NCBI GenBank assembly: GCA_902526165.1
Contig: CABZKA010000001.1
Coordinates: 1 to 64,000 of the forward strand
DNA from: an uncultured Bacteroidota bacterium
GTDB taxonomy: Bacteria; Bacteroidota; Bacteroidia; Flavobacteriales; Flavobacteriaceae
DNA: 64,000 nt
Direction of reading: 5' to 3'
The notes beneath the pieces are model-generated. The model was not told the origin of the DNA and did not search any database. It worked only from the letters and a program-made list of their open reading frames with translations. A program made the translations under genes and the position numbers. Of this stretch, positions 53,390 through 62,323 are shown piece after piece. Numbering within the stretch: the first letter of the stretch is position 1; every line of letters starts with the position of its first letter.

Positions 53390-54277
53390 ATGAAAATCTT
53401 TTTAACTGGTGCTTCTGGATTTATTGGGAAAAATTTCATTTCTTATTTTGATAATAAGTTTTCAGTTGACACTTACAAAAGGGGTTCAAATTTTGAAATT
53501 AATCATGAAGTTGTTGTTCATTTAGCAGGAAAAGCACATGATTTAAAAAACACTTCGATGGACAGTGAATATTACGAAGTAAATACTAATTTAACAAAGA
53601 AAATATATAAAGAGTTTTTGGGCTCTAAAGCCAAGGTTTTTATTTTGTTAAGTTCAGTTAAGGCAGTTGCAGATAGCGTAGATGGAATACTTACTGAAGA
53701 TTTAACCCCATCACCTGAAACTCACTATGGTAAGAGTAAATTACTAGCAGAACAATATATTTTATCTCAACATCTAAGTGATTCCAAACGATTTTTTATA
53801 TTAAGACCTTGTATGGTTCATGGTCCCCACAACAGAGGCAATTTAAATTTGCTCTACAAACTAATTTCAAAAAATATTCCTTGGATTTTAGGTTCCTATG
53901 AAAATAAGCGTTCATATTGCAGTATTGAAAATTTATTATTCATAATTTATGAAATTATTCATAATGATAATATTAAATCTGGAATTTATAATGTCGCAGA
54001 TGATATACCAATTTCAACAAATGAACTGATTTCGATAATTGCAAAATCTCAAAATAAGAAAGCAAAAATTTTTAAAATATCTAAAAATATCATAAAATGT
54101 ATAGCGAAAATTGGTGATATTTTTAAATTACCTTTGAATACTGTTAGCTTAAATAAATTAACAAATTCATATGTTGTTAGTAATCATAAAATATTAAATC
54201 ATATTGGAAAACCATTACCAATTAGCTCTAAAAATGGACTCATAAAAACTTTTGATTATTTTAATAGTAATGAATAA
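53390..54277 (+). CDS. WbpV/WreQ-like NAD-dependent 4-reductase or epimerase
   Basis: 295 residues, SDR. MKIFLTGASGFIGKNFISYF, LLSSVKAVADSVDGILTED, YGKSKLLAEQYILS (YxxxK), and RPCMVHGPHNRGNLNLLYK; this set matches the small reductases that sit in front of a WbpM-type dehydratase and make UDP-QuiNAc or UDP-FucNAc from UDP-4-keto-6-deoxy-GlcNAc. The genes after it are exactly that dehydratase and a phosphoglycosyltransferase, which supports this reading over a plain 4-epimerase. Confidence 0.8.
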   Translation: MKIFLTGASGFIGKNFISYFDNKFSVDTYKRGSNFEINHEVVVHLAGKAHDLKNTSMDSEYYEVNTNLTKKIYKEFLGSKAKVFILLSSVKAVADSVDGILTEDLTPSPETHYGKSKLLAEQYILSQHLSDSKRFFILRPCMVHGPHNRGNLNLLYKLISKNIPWILGSYENKRSYCSIENLLFIIYEIIHNDNIKSGIYNVADDIPISTNELISIIAKSQNKKAKIFKISKNIIKCIAKIGDIFKLPLNTVSLNKLTNSYVVSNHKILNHIGKPLPISSKNGLIKTFDYFNSNE

Positions 54278-54308
54278 ATTAATTAAAGTCAGAAACAAAT
54301 AAGTTATA

Positions 54309-55484
54309 ATGTATACAGAATCTATAATCAAGAAATATATAAATTTTGATAGCGATTTATCAAAGTTTAAAGAAGATATTTCTAAACAAATTAATAAAAA
54401 AAATATATTAGTTATCGGAGGAGCAGGAACTATTGGTTCAAATTATATCAAACAATTATTGATTTATAAACCATCAAAAATCACTGTTGTAGATATTAAT
54501 GAGAATGGATTAACAGAGTTAACTAGAGATTTACGAAGCTCAAGTCTTTTAGATTATAACCCACAATACATTACATATCCTGTAAACTTACTTAGTAGCA
54601 CGTTTGATAAAATTTTCAATAGTAACGACTGGGGAGTTGTTGCGAACTTCTCAGCTCACAAACATGTCAGATCCGAAAAAGATAAAATCTCTGTCGAAGC
54701 CTTATTAAAGAATAATATTTTTGGCGCAATTAAACTTTTGGATCTATGTGAAAAAAAACCTCCAAAATACTTTTTTAGTGTATCGACCGACAAGGCAGCC
54801 AACCCTGTCAACATAATGGGTGCGTCAAAGAGTTTAATGGAAAAATTAATTATTTCAAAAAAGAAAAAATTTAGAGTGTCTACCGCTAGATTTGCCAATG
54901 TTGCCTTCTCTAACGGAAGTCTTTTGGATGGTTTTACTAATAGAGTTAAAAAAAGACAACCACTATCTTGCCCAAGTGATATTAAGCGTTTTTTTGTTAC
55001 ACCAGAACAATCTGGTCAGATATGCTTACTGGCTACCTTCTTGGCTAAAAGTGGAAGTATTTTCTTTCCAAAACTAGATTTTGAGAATCATCAAATTTTT
55101 TTTAAAAAAATTGCGTTAGATTTTTTACGTAAAAATGGTTTTGATCCTTTATTAGTTGATTCAGAAAAAGAAGCTAAAGACTATGATTTCAGAAAAAATA
55201 ATAATCAATACCCCATATTTTTTTTCACCACTGATACATCTGGTGAAAAAACTTTTGAGGAATTCTATACAGAGGATGAAGATTGTAAAATTGATTTTTT
55301 TGACTCATTGGGATTTATTAATTCGGAAGATATAAAGATATCATCTGAAAACGTAAAAAATGATTTTAATTCACTGTTTGAAAATCCAAAATCAACAAAG
55401 CGAGATATCATTAGTTTATTAAAAAAATATGTACCTAGTTTTTTACACATTGAAACTGGGAAAAATTTAGATCAAAAAATGTAA
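54309..55484 (+). CDS. WbpM/CapD-type UDP-GlcNAc 4,6-dehydratase, soluble form
   Basis: 391 residues without membrane helices. NAD motif VIGGAGTIGSNYIKQL; FSAHKHVRSEKDKISVEAL; VSTDKAANPVNIMGASKSLM, where Met replaces the usual Tyr of the YxxxK motif, as in the SMK triad described for WbpM. C-terminal portion has FFVTPEQSGQICLLA. It would turn UDP-GlcNAc into the 4-keto-6-deoxy intermediate used by the neighbouring reductase. Residues about 260-391 form an extra C-terminal region not seen in short FlaA1 types. Spacing to the transferase is 3 bases. Confidence 0.85.
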   Translation: MYTESIIKKYINFDSDLSKFKEDISKQINKKNILVIGGAGTIGSNYIKQLLIYKPSKITVVDINENGLTELTRDLRSSSLLDYNPQYITYPVNLLSSTFDKIFNSNDWGVVANFSAHKHVRSEKDKISVEALLKNNIFGAIKLLDLCEKKPPKYFFSVSTDKAANPVNIMGASKSLMEKLIISKKKKFRVSTARFANVAFSNGSLLDGFTNRVKKRQPLSCPSDIKRFFVTPEQSGQICLLATFLAKSGSIFFPKLDFENHQIFFKKIALDFLRKNGFDPLLVDSEKEAKDYDFRKNNNQYPIFFFTTDTSGEKTFEEFYTEDEDCKIDFFDSLGFINSEDIKISSENVKNDFNSLFENPKSTKRDIISLLKKYVPSFLHIETGKNLDQKM

Positions 55485-55487
55485 TAA

Positions 55488-56153
55488 ATGTATTTGATTT
55501 TAAAGCGACTTTTCGATATAAATGTAAGCCTAATTGCATTAATTTTATTACTTCCCGTTTTTATTCCAATTATTGTAGTTTTAAAATTTACTGCTGAAGG
55601 TGAAATATTTTATTTGCAAGAACGTTATGGACTTAAAAATTCAAAATTTAAAATTTTAAAATTTGCAACAATGCTCAAAAACTCAATGAACATAGGATCA
55701 GGCAGTATTACTTTAAGTAATGATCCAAGAGTTACTAGTGTGGGTTCTTTTTTACGTAAGACAAAAATTAATGAATTGCCACAAATAATCAATATAATCC
55801 GAGGGGAATTAAGCTTAGTGGGACCAAGACCCTTAGTAGAAAAAACTTTTTCAGCTTATAATAAAAAAATCCAATCCAAAATATATAACGTTAAACCTGG
55901 TTTAACAGGCATAGGTTCAATAATTTACAGGGACGAGGAATCAATAATATCAGCAATTAAAGAAGATGACCCTCATAAATATTATTCAAAGGTAATTGCT
56001 CCTCATAAAGGAGCTTTAGAAATGTGGTACCAAGATAATGCATCATTTTCTTTAGATTTAAAAATAATTTTCGTCACAGCTTTCGTTGTTGTTTTTCCCA
56101 ACAGTAAAATTTATAATTATCTATTTAAGAATCTCCCACAAAGAAATTTTTAA
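55488..56153 (+). CDS. Undecaprenyl-phosphate sugar-1-phosphate transferase (PglC/WcaJ type)
   Basis: 221 residues. An N-terminal re-entrant hydrophobic helix (INVSLIALILLLPVFIPIIVVL), then the catalytic region FYLQERYGLKNSKFKILKF, NELPQIINIIRGELSLVGPRPLV and VKPGLTGIGSIIY. It is a small monotopic enzyme without the long N-terminal domains of WbaP. It starts assembly by attaching a sugar-1-phosphate, probably QuiNAc or FucNAc made by the two genes before it, to undecaprenyl phosphate. Its 3' end overlaps the opposite-strand nucleotidyltransferase by 29 bases. Confidence 0.92.
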   Translation: MYLILKRLFDINVSLIALILLLPVFIPIIVVLKFTAEGEIFYLQERYGLKNSKFKILKFATMLKNSMNIGSGSITLSNDPRVTSVGSFLRKTKINELPQIINIIRGELSLVGPRPLVEKTFSAYNKKIQSKIYNVKPGLTGIGSIIYRDEESIISAIKEDDPHKYYSKVIAPHKGALEMWYQDNASFSLDLKIIFVTAFVVVFPNSKIYNYLFKNLPQRNF

Positions 56154-57180
56154 TTTTTAAAATGGAGTAATTTCTAAATGCTTTATTTGTCAATAGTTCT
56201 TTGATTTGTTTTATTCTCCGACGTATATAATCAAAAACGAATACTAATCCCTCATCAAAAAAGTAGTATATCTTAAAATTTGACTTTAGTTTAAGCCTTA
56301 AACAGTCAATTTTACCATACCTACTAATATAAATTTTCCCCAAATTAAGATTTAAGTAATCTAGTACCATAAAATAATTATCAAGATATTTATTAGAATT
56401 AATTTCCCATTTTTCATTGATTTTATATTTTTCTATCAGCTTATTGTGATCGTAAATTGTTCGAAAGCTATAGCTTAACTTTTTATATCCATTGTCATTT
56501 ATTTGGAAGTTGTAGATATTATGTAAAAACTGATTAAGCTTACTTAAAGTATAATAACCATACAAATTTGTTTTTGTTTCCATTGTGTTGTTGTAAAGAT
56601 CATTATATAATTTTTTTGATCTAACCATTCTTGTGTGAATTTCAACAGCAAAATTTTTTTTTTTGTGACTTAGCCTAGGTAAATGCTTAGGATCAATTTC
56701 ATAAATTAATTGATTATTGACATTTTCATAACCATTTTCTTTTAAAATATTTTGTGTTTTCAAACCATTATTTTTTGAAACAAGAATGTCAATATCTCCA
56801 ACCATTCTTTCGCCCAGTTCATCATAAATTTTATTTACAATATTTGCAGAGCCTTTGAGTAATGCATATTCAATTTTATTTTTGGTTAGAACTTGTACTA
56901 TTTCGTTTATCTCCTCTATTAACTTTAGATTTCTTTCAGAATTAATTTTATATATTTCTTTTAAATAGCATAACAAATCATTTGGAATCATTTTATCAAG
57001 TTTCTTTACAATTAAGTTGTGATAAAGACTTGGAAGCATTAAATGGGAACTTGCTAAAAAAATTAATTTATTGAAATCTACTTTTTTAAAAACCTTTTTA
57101 TTAATTTTTGTATTTCCAAACAAAATTTCAATTAATAAACTTTCCTCCTTAAATACATTTTTTTGGCGAGATATCTTCAT
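56125..57180 (-). CDS. Nucleotidyltransferase-fold protein (PF14907-like)
   Basis: 351 residues on the strand opposite to its neighbours. The core motif YALLKGSANIVNKIYDELGERMVGDIDILVSKN carries the GS...DxD pattern of the NTase superfamily, here in the uncharacterised NTP_transf_5 (PF14907) style; VEIHTRMVRS supplies the third polar residue. Relatives appear near polysaccharide and lasso/serine-kinase loci; substrates are unknown. It splits the biosynthetic run from wza and overlaps the transferase gene at the 3' end. Confidence 0.7.
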   Translation of the reverse strand: MKISRQKNVFKEESLLIEILFGNTKINKKVFKKVDFNKLIFLASSHLMLPSLYHNLIVKKLDKMIPNDLLCYLKEIYKINSERNLKLIEEINEIVQVLTKNKIEYALLKGSANIVNKIYDELGERMVGDIDILVSKNNGLKTQNILKENGYENVNNQLIYEIDPKHLPRLSHKKKNFAVEIHTRMVRSKKLYNDLYNNTMETKTNLYGYYTLSKLNQFLHNIYNFQINDNGYKKLSYSFRTIYDHNKLIEKYKINEKWEINSNKYLDNYFMVLDYLNLNLGKIYISRYGKIDCLRLKLKSNFKIYYFFDEGLVFVFDYIRRRIKQIKELLTNKAFRNYSILKIKNFFVGDS

Positions 57181-57211
57181 TTAATTTTTATAAAAATAGA
57201 TATTATTTTTG

Positions 57212-57219
57212 TAGTTTTG
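57212..57219 (+). promoter_or_regulatory. Candidate -7 box for wza-wzc
   Basis: TAGTTTTG fits TAnnTTTG, 23 bases before the wza ATG; a second match TATTTTTG lies at 57204-57211. This divergent gap (57181-57242) is the natural place for a promoter of wza-wzc. No -33 TTG is evident. Confidence 0.4.
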
Positions 57220-57242
57220 GCGTGCTGTATTCAAATGTATAG

Positions 57243-58004
57243 ATGAAAAATTTTTTTTGTTTTTTGCTTATTTTTTTTCTTATATCTTGTTCTTCAAAAA
57301 AAGATATCCTCTACTTTAATAACTCAGAAGAATACGCTGAATCACAGTTAGATTTTCAAGAGCATATTATAAGTATTGATGATATTTTGAAAATTAGTAT
57401 AACTTCTGATAATGCTTTAGCTACACTTGATTTAGATCCAAAATTTGCTCCTGTCAACTCAAATTCAACTATTGAAAGTTTAAAACTGGAGGGATTTATA
57501 GTTGATTCGAATGGTGAAATTTTCATCCCATCCATTGGCGGACTTAAGGTTGTTGGCATAACGAAAGTTGAGCTTAGAAACCTAATTATAAATAAAATTA
57601 TTGATGGAAATCTATTAATGAATCCAAATGTTGATGTTAAAATTCTAAATTTACATTTTACTATACTCGGTGAAGTAAATAGACCAGGAAGGTATGAATA
57701 TATAAATAATAATATCTCAATTTTAGAAGCGATTGGTATGGCTGGAGATCTTACAATAACTGGAAAAAGAAATGATGTTATAATTGTAAGAAATGATAAT
57801 GGCTTTAAAAAAGTACATTCCATTGATTTAACAGATATTAGTACCTTGTCAAGTAATTTTTTTCAAATTATCTCTGGAGATGTAATTATAGTGAATCCAA
57901 ATTCAACAAGGGTTAAAAATGCTGGAATTATTGGAAATTCAGGAACATTATTAAGTCTACTTTCTTTTATTTTATCATCAATTATTGTGATAACTAATAG
58001 ATAA
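57243..58004 (+). CDS. wza: Wza-type outer-membrane polysaccharide export lipoprotein
   Basis: 253 residues. Lipoprotein signal MKNFFCFLLIFFLISCSSKK with the lipobox Cys; the polysaccharide-export (PES) domain HIISIDDILKISITSDNAL (about 35-125) and a SLBB domain (about 130-210; LHFTILGEVNRPGRYEY, LEAIGMAGDLT). Ends with a hydrophobic segment (LLSLLSFILSSIIVIT) as in other Bacteroidetes export proteins. Forms the outer-membrane channel with Wzc. Followed by wzc after 11 bases. Confidence 0.92.
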   Translation: MKNFFCFLLIFFLISCSSKKDILYFNNSEEYAESQLDFQEHIISIDDILKISITSDNALATLDLDPKFAPVNSNSTIESLKLEGFIVDSNGEIFIPSIGGLKVVGITKVELRNLIINKIIDGNLLMNPNVDVKILNLHFTILGEVNRPGRYEYINNNISILEAIGMAGDLTITGKRNDVIIVRNDNGFKKVHSIDLTDISTLSSNFFQIISGDVIIVNPNSTRVKNAGIIGNSGTLLSLLSFILSSIIVITNR

Positions 58005-58015
58005 AAATTATTTAA

Positions 58016-60418
58016 ATGGAATCTAATCTAAATGAAAATTTAAAAAACGACACAATAGATACTTTAAAACTCAAAAGTAGCTTGCAAAGATATTTTTCAT
58101 TTTGGTACATGTTTTTAATTTCAATTAGTATTTCAATTGCCGTCTGTTTTATTTATTTAAGATATACCAATTTTAAGTATGAATCGAATGCAACTATTGA
58201 AATTATTGATAAGGCTCAGGATACTGAAATGTCTCTTCCAACAGCCAAAACCATTTTTAACAGATCAATGATAAATTTAGATAATGAAATTGGTGTAATA
58301 ACTTCCTTTGACTTACATAAAAGGGTCGTCCAATTACATGACCTAAATGTTCTTTTTTTTCACGTTGGTAATATTAAAACTTTACAGAAAGATAAATCTG
58401 AGTGGTTTGATGATTTTAAAATCGAATATAAAATAGACACAGACTCTGTTGTCACTAATCAATCTTATGATTTAACCTTTTCAAACAATAAATTAACTAT
58501 TGATCAATATAATAAAGGTGGAGACTTTGTTAAATCTTTTAAGTTTAATGACCTATCAACTTTTGGTAACAACAATGATTTACCTTTTGATCTTTCAATT
58601 CCAAGTAGTAGCTCCAATGACTACAGTTTCAAAAGGACAATTAAATTTTTTACAGTAGATGCTATCGCAGAATATTATCAGCTGTCCTTACAAGCTGTTC
58701 AAAGTGGAGAAAAAAGTGATCAAATAAAATTAACCTTAGTTCATGAGAACCCTTTAATTGCTAATAATTATTTGAATCATCTAATTAATGAATTTAATTT
58801 AGACGGTGTTCAGGATAGACAACTTGTGTTTAAAAGAACTATAGATTTTGTTGATTCTAGATTTGATTTAATTCTTGATGATTTGAAGTCGATTGAAAAT
58901 AGTAGAAAAGATTTTAAAAAAGAAAATAATTTAACTAATATTGAAGAGAACGCTTCCTTAACTATATCTCAAAAAATTAAATATGATACTGAGTTATTTG
59001 ATGTTAGAACTCAGTTAGATTTATGTGATCTATTACAAAAATCTATTACTGATGGTAAATTAGAATTAATGCCATTAAATATTGGTGTGAACAACTCGGA
59101 GATTAATGATTTAATTAAATTTTATAACGATTTAATTATACAAAGACAAAAATTATTGATTTCTGCGGGTTCCAAAAACAGCGCTGTTGTAAATATAGAA
59201 AATCAACTATCAAGTTATTCAATTAATATTAATAGTTCAATTGAAAACTATAAAAAGTCTTTGAATATTACTTTAAACAATTTAGTGAGTAAAGAAAAAG
59301 AGTTTAAAAACTTATCCTTTACAATACCTGACAAGGAAAACATACTAAGATCCATTGAAAGAGAATTAAATATAAAAGAATCTTTATTTCTTCTCTTATT
59401 ACAGAAAAGAGAGGAAGCTTCAATAAATTTTGCAGTTGTTAAACCATCCATAAAGGTAGTTGATAGTCCTAGACACCTTCTTCAACCAATAAGTCCAGTA
59501 CCAATAATTTATTATTTTGTTTCAATTATACTAGGGTTAGGAATCCCATTTCTATTTTTGTATATACGTTTTACTTTAGACACTAAAATTCATACCAGGG
59601 AATTATTGTTAAAACTATTACCAACATTGCCGATTTTGGGAGAAATCCCTTTAATTACAAATAAGAATTATAGAAATAGTTTATTGCCACTTGATGCGAG
59701 AAGCCCAATAACTGAAAGTTTTAGAATGCTAATGTCAAACATGAGTTTCACCAATTTTAAATTAGAAAAAAACCAATGTCAAGTCACTCTGGTTACATCA
59801 TCAGTTAAAGGTGAAGGTAAAACTCTTATTTCTACAAATCTAGCCCATGTTTTAACTGCAAAAAATAAGAAAGTCATATTAATTGGGGCAGATCTAAGAA
59901 ACCCACAAATACATAAACATATTAAGATTGATAAAAATATTAAGGGCATTTCTGATTATATTCACTCCAAATCAAATGATTACAGTGAATATATTTTAAA
60001 CCTTGATCATTTAAATAAAAATCTATTTTTTCTACTTTCAGGAACAATTCCCCCAAACCCAACCGATCTTTTAGGGTCTCAAAAATTCAAGGAATTAATT
60101 GAAAAGTTAAAAAATGAGTTTGACCATATTATAATTGATTCTGCTCCTTGCTTAATTGTTTCTGACACTTTTCAAATATCAAATTTGGCAGATAATACAG
60201 TTTATGTTGTTAGAGCTAATCACACTGATCAAAAGATTTTAGATTTTATTAATGAAACATCTTTAAAATTAGCATCAGTTGGTCTGGTTTTAAATTCAGT
60301 TGGATCCAGTGCTTCATATGGGTATAAGTATGGTTATCAATATGGATATAAATATGGCTATCGGTATGCTTATAACTACGGTTATGGTTACAATTATAAA
60401 TCTGATGATAATTCCTAA
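58016..60418 (+). CDS. wzc: Wzc-type polysaccharide co-polymerase with BY-kinase domain and Tyr-rich tail
   Basis: 800 residues. Wzz domain with TM1 (about 32-52) and a coiled-coil periplasmic domain, a second TM (about 492-515), then the kinase: Walker A SSVKGEGKTLIST (Lys602), Walker A' VILIGADLRNPQ, Walker B HIIIDSAP. The last about 30 residues alternate Tyr with Gly/Lys/Arg and contain 14 Tyr (for example YGYKYGYQYGYKYGYRY), the autophosphorylation cluster that governs Wzc assembly and chain length. Convergent with the phosphatase gene, whose stop is adjacent. Confidence 0.94.
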   Translation: MESNLNENLKNDTIDTLKLKSSLQRYFSFWYMFLISISISIAVCFIYLRYTNFKYESNATIEIIDKAQDTEMSLPTAKTIFNRSMINLDNEIGVITSFDLHKRVVQLHDLNVLFFHVGNIKTLQKDKSEWFDDFKIEYKIDTDSVVTNQSYDLTFSNNKLTIDQYNKGGDFVKSFKFNDLSTFGNNNDLPFDLSIPSSSSNDYSFKRTIKFFTVDAIAEYYQLSLQAVQSGEKSDQIKLTLVHENPLIANNYLNHLINEFNLDGVQDRQLVFKRTIDFVDSRFDLILDDLKSIENSRKDFKKENNLTNIEENASLTISQKIKYDTELFDVRTQLDLCDLLQKSITDGKLELMPLNIGVNNSEINDLIKFYNDLIIQRQKLLISAGSKNSAVVNIENQLSSYSININSSIENYKKSLNITLNNLVSKEKEFKNLSFTIPDKENILRSIERELNIKESLFLLLLQKREEASINFAVVKPSIKVVDSPRHLLQPISPVPIIYYFVSIILGLGIPFLFLYIRFTLDTKIHTRELLLKLLPTLPILGEIPLITNKNYRNSLLPLDARSPITESFRMLMSNMSFTNFKLEKNQCQVTLVTSSVKGEGKTLISTNLAHVLTAKNKKVILIGADLRNPQIHKHIKIDKNIKGISDYIHSKSNDYSEYILNLDHLNKNLFFLLSGTIPPNPTDLLGSQKFKELIEKLKNEFDHIIIDSAPCLIVSDTFQISNLADNTVYVVRANHTDQKILDFINETSLKLASVGLVLNSVGSSASYGYKYGYQYGYKYGYRYAYNYGYGYNYKSDDNS

Positions 60419-60419
60419 A

Positions 60420-61172
60420 TTATTTAAAACTTGAATTATTATCTAAAGCTAATTCTAACTGTTTTTTATTTTTAACCCGTACTCTAGATTCAAAATTTTT
60501 TCTTCTAATTCCATTAATAATTTTTATGTGTGAGATTGAATGTGCATCTGATCCAACAAAGGATATCATATTTTTTTCTAATAATAAATCACTAATTTTT
60601 AAAATATCATCGCCATAGTATCCACTTACGGATAAAAGATTTAACTGAAATTTACAACCATGATTTAACAGTTTCTCAAATTCTTTAAAATTATGATGTA
60701 AAAATCTATATCTTTCAGGGTGTGCTAGCACAGGAATGTAACCATTTGTTCTTAATTCAAAAATTATTTCATATAAATTTATTGGGGGACTGATGTAAGA
60801 CATTTCAACCAAAACATAATTATTTTTTAAGCATAATAGGGATTTTGATCTTATTTTTTCAAAAATTGAATTATCTAACATGTATTCTGAAGCATAACTA
60901 ATTGCAATATTTTCATGATTTTTTTCTTGCAAACGTTGAAAGCTTTTTTCGATGCTTTTATTTGTGTTGTTATGAACACCTTCATAAGTGTGAGGTGTTC
61001 CAATAATTTTGGAGAAACCTAACATACTCATTTCATAAATCATTTTTAAAGATTCATCAATATTTTTGGCTCCATCATCAATTCCAGGTAATACATGAGA
61101 ATGAATATCAACAAAGTTTTTCGGAATTAAATCTGAAAGCTTAGGCTTAGCTCTGCTAAAAATATTGAACAT
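60420..61172 (-). CDS. PHP-type tyrosine-protein phosphatase (CpsB/YwqE-like)
   Basis: 250 residues. Metal motif 1 FVDIHSHVLPGIDDGAKN; IGTPHTYEGVHNN; LAHPERYRFLHHN; and SDAHSISH, giving the set of His/Asp ligands of PHP phosphoesterases of the CpsB family. These remove phosphate from the Tyr tail of BY-kinases. It lies back to back with wzc on the other strand, so kinase and phosphatase are encoded at one site but transcribed separately. Diverges from the WecA-like gene. Confidence 0.88.
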   Translation of the reverse strand: MFNIFSRAKPKLSDLIPKNFVDIHSHVLPGIDDGAKNIDESLKMIYEMSMLGFSKIIGTPHTYEGVHNNTNKSIEKSFQRLQEKNHENIAISYASEYMLDNSIFEKIRSKSLLCLKNNYVLVEMSYISPPINLYEIIFELRTNGYIPVLAHPERYRFLHHNFKEFEKLLNHGCKFQLNLLSVSGYYGDDILKISDLLLEKNMISFVGSDAHSISHIKIINGIRRKNFESRVRVKNKKQLELALDNNSSFK

Positions 61173-61228
61173 ATTGTCTTTATTGTTAATTAAATATATT
61201 TAATAATTTAGCATTCATTTCAATTAAT

Positions 61229-62323
61229 ATGTTATTATTTTACTCAATACTAGGTTTAATCACTTCTTTATTTCTTAATGGTTATTTAAATGAATTTTTT
61301 CGGAGAAGAAGACTGTTTGACCCTGTAAACACGAGGTCATCGCACAAAAACAGAGCTACGAGATCTGGAGGTGCAGCAATTTTTTTAACCTTATGCTTTT
61401 GCTATGGTATCGGACGAGCATTTTTAGATTTAGATATAAATCTATTTTCACTAATCGCATGTTGTTTTGTAGCTATTATTGGATTTTTTGATGATTTGTT
61501 TGAAATATACTACGTGGAAAAATTTGCTTTACAAGTTTTTGCAGGAATTATCTTAATTCAAAGTGATGTTTATATAAATAATTTTCATGGAGTTTTAGGT
61601 ATATATGAAATTTCTGAACTAAATTCATACATTATCTCCTTGTTTGTTTTCCTTGTAATCACAAATTCATTAAACCTTATTGATGGTATTGATGGCTTAG
61701 CAGGACTTATATCTCTAAAATTTTTTATAGTAATTTCAGTAATTATATATTTTACAGATCCAGATTCTTATTCTTTTCAAGTTAGTAAACAATCAATGTT
61801 AGCATATTCACTAACATTGATTGGCGCTTTGTTAGCATTCCTAATTTTTAATTTTAGATCAGATAAAAAAGTTTTCCTTGGTGATTTTGGCTCACTTTTA
61901 ATTGGCTCAGTAATAACCTATTTCATTTTTTCGGCTTTACATTCAGAAAATCAATTAATAACAGATAATTGGATTAATAGGTCACTAATTTGTGTATTAT
62001 TACTCATATACCCCCTAACTGATACATTAAGAGTTTATCTTCTCAGAGCAAAGTCTGGCAATTCTCCATTTTTACCTGACAGAAGACACCTGCATCATAA
62101 GCTAATAGATAAAGGCTACAGCCATGTAAAAGCTTCCATTTTAATATCATTGTTGTCAATTTCAGTTCTTGTTTTTGGTTTTGGAGTTTCTTTTTTTATT
62201 TGGGAAATTGGTTTGTCTTCAATTTTATTTGAAGGTGTCAATCTTATTACAACTATTTCAATTATTCTTATCTATATGATTTTCCTCTACTATAAATTTT
62301 TTGAATCAAAAGTGTCAAAGTGA
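61229..62323 (+). CDS. WecA/TagO-like undecaprenyl-phosphate HexNAc-1-P transferase
   Basis: 364 residues with about ten membrane helices. MraY/WecA superfamily landmarks: RSSHKNRATRSGGAAIF, the Asp-rich GFFDDLFEIYYVEKFALQ, NLIDGIDGLAGL, FLGDFGSLLIGS and the C-terminal DRRHLHHKLIDKG. Transfers N-acetylhexosamine-1-phosphate from its UDP form to undecaprenyl phosphate at the cytosolic face. This is a second initiating enzyme in the window besides the monotopic one at 55488; it may start LPS/O-antigen or a different glycan. 3' end overlaps umuD by 9 bases. Confidence 0.92.
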   Translation: MLLFYSILGLITSLFLNGYLNEFFRRRRLFDPVNTRSSHKNRATRSGGAAIFLTLCFCYGIGRAFLDLDINLFSLIACCFVAIIGFFDDLFEIYYVEKFALQVFAGIILIQSDVYINNFHGVLGIYEISELNSYIISLFVFLVITNSLNLIDGIDGLAGLISLKFFIVISVIIYFTDPDSYSFQVSKQSMLAYSLTLIGALLAFLIFNFRSDKKVFLGDFGSLLIGSVITYFIFSALHSENQLITDNWINRSLICVLLLIYPLTDTLRVYLLRAKSGNSPFLPDRRHLHHKLIDKGYSHVKASILISLLSISVLVFGFGVSFFIWEIGLSSILFEGVNLITTISIILIYMIFLYYKFFESKVSK

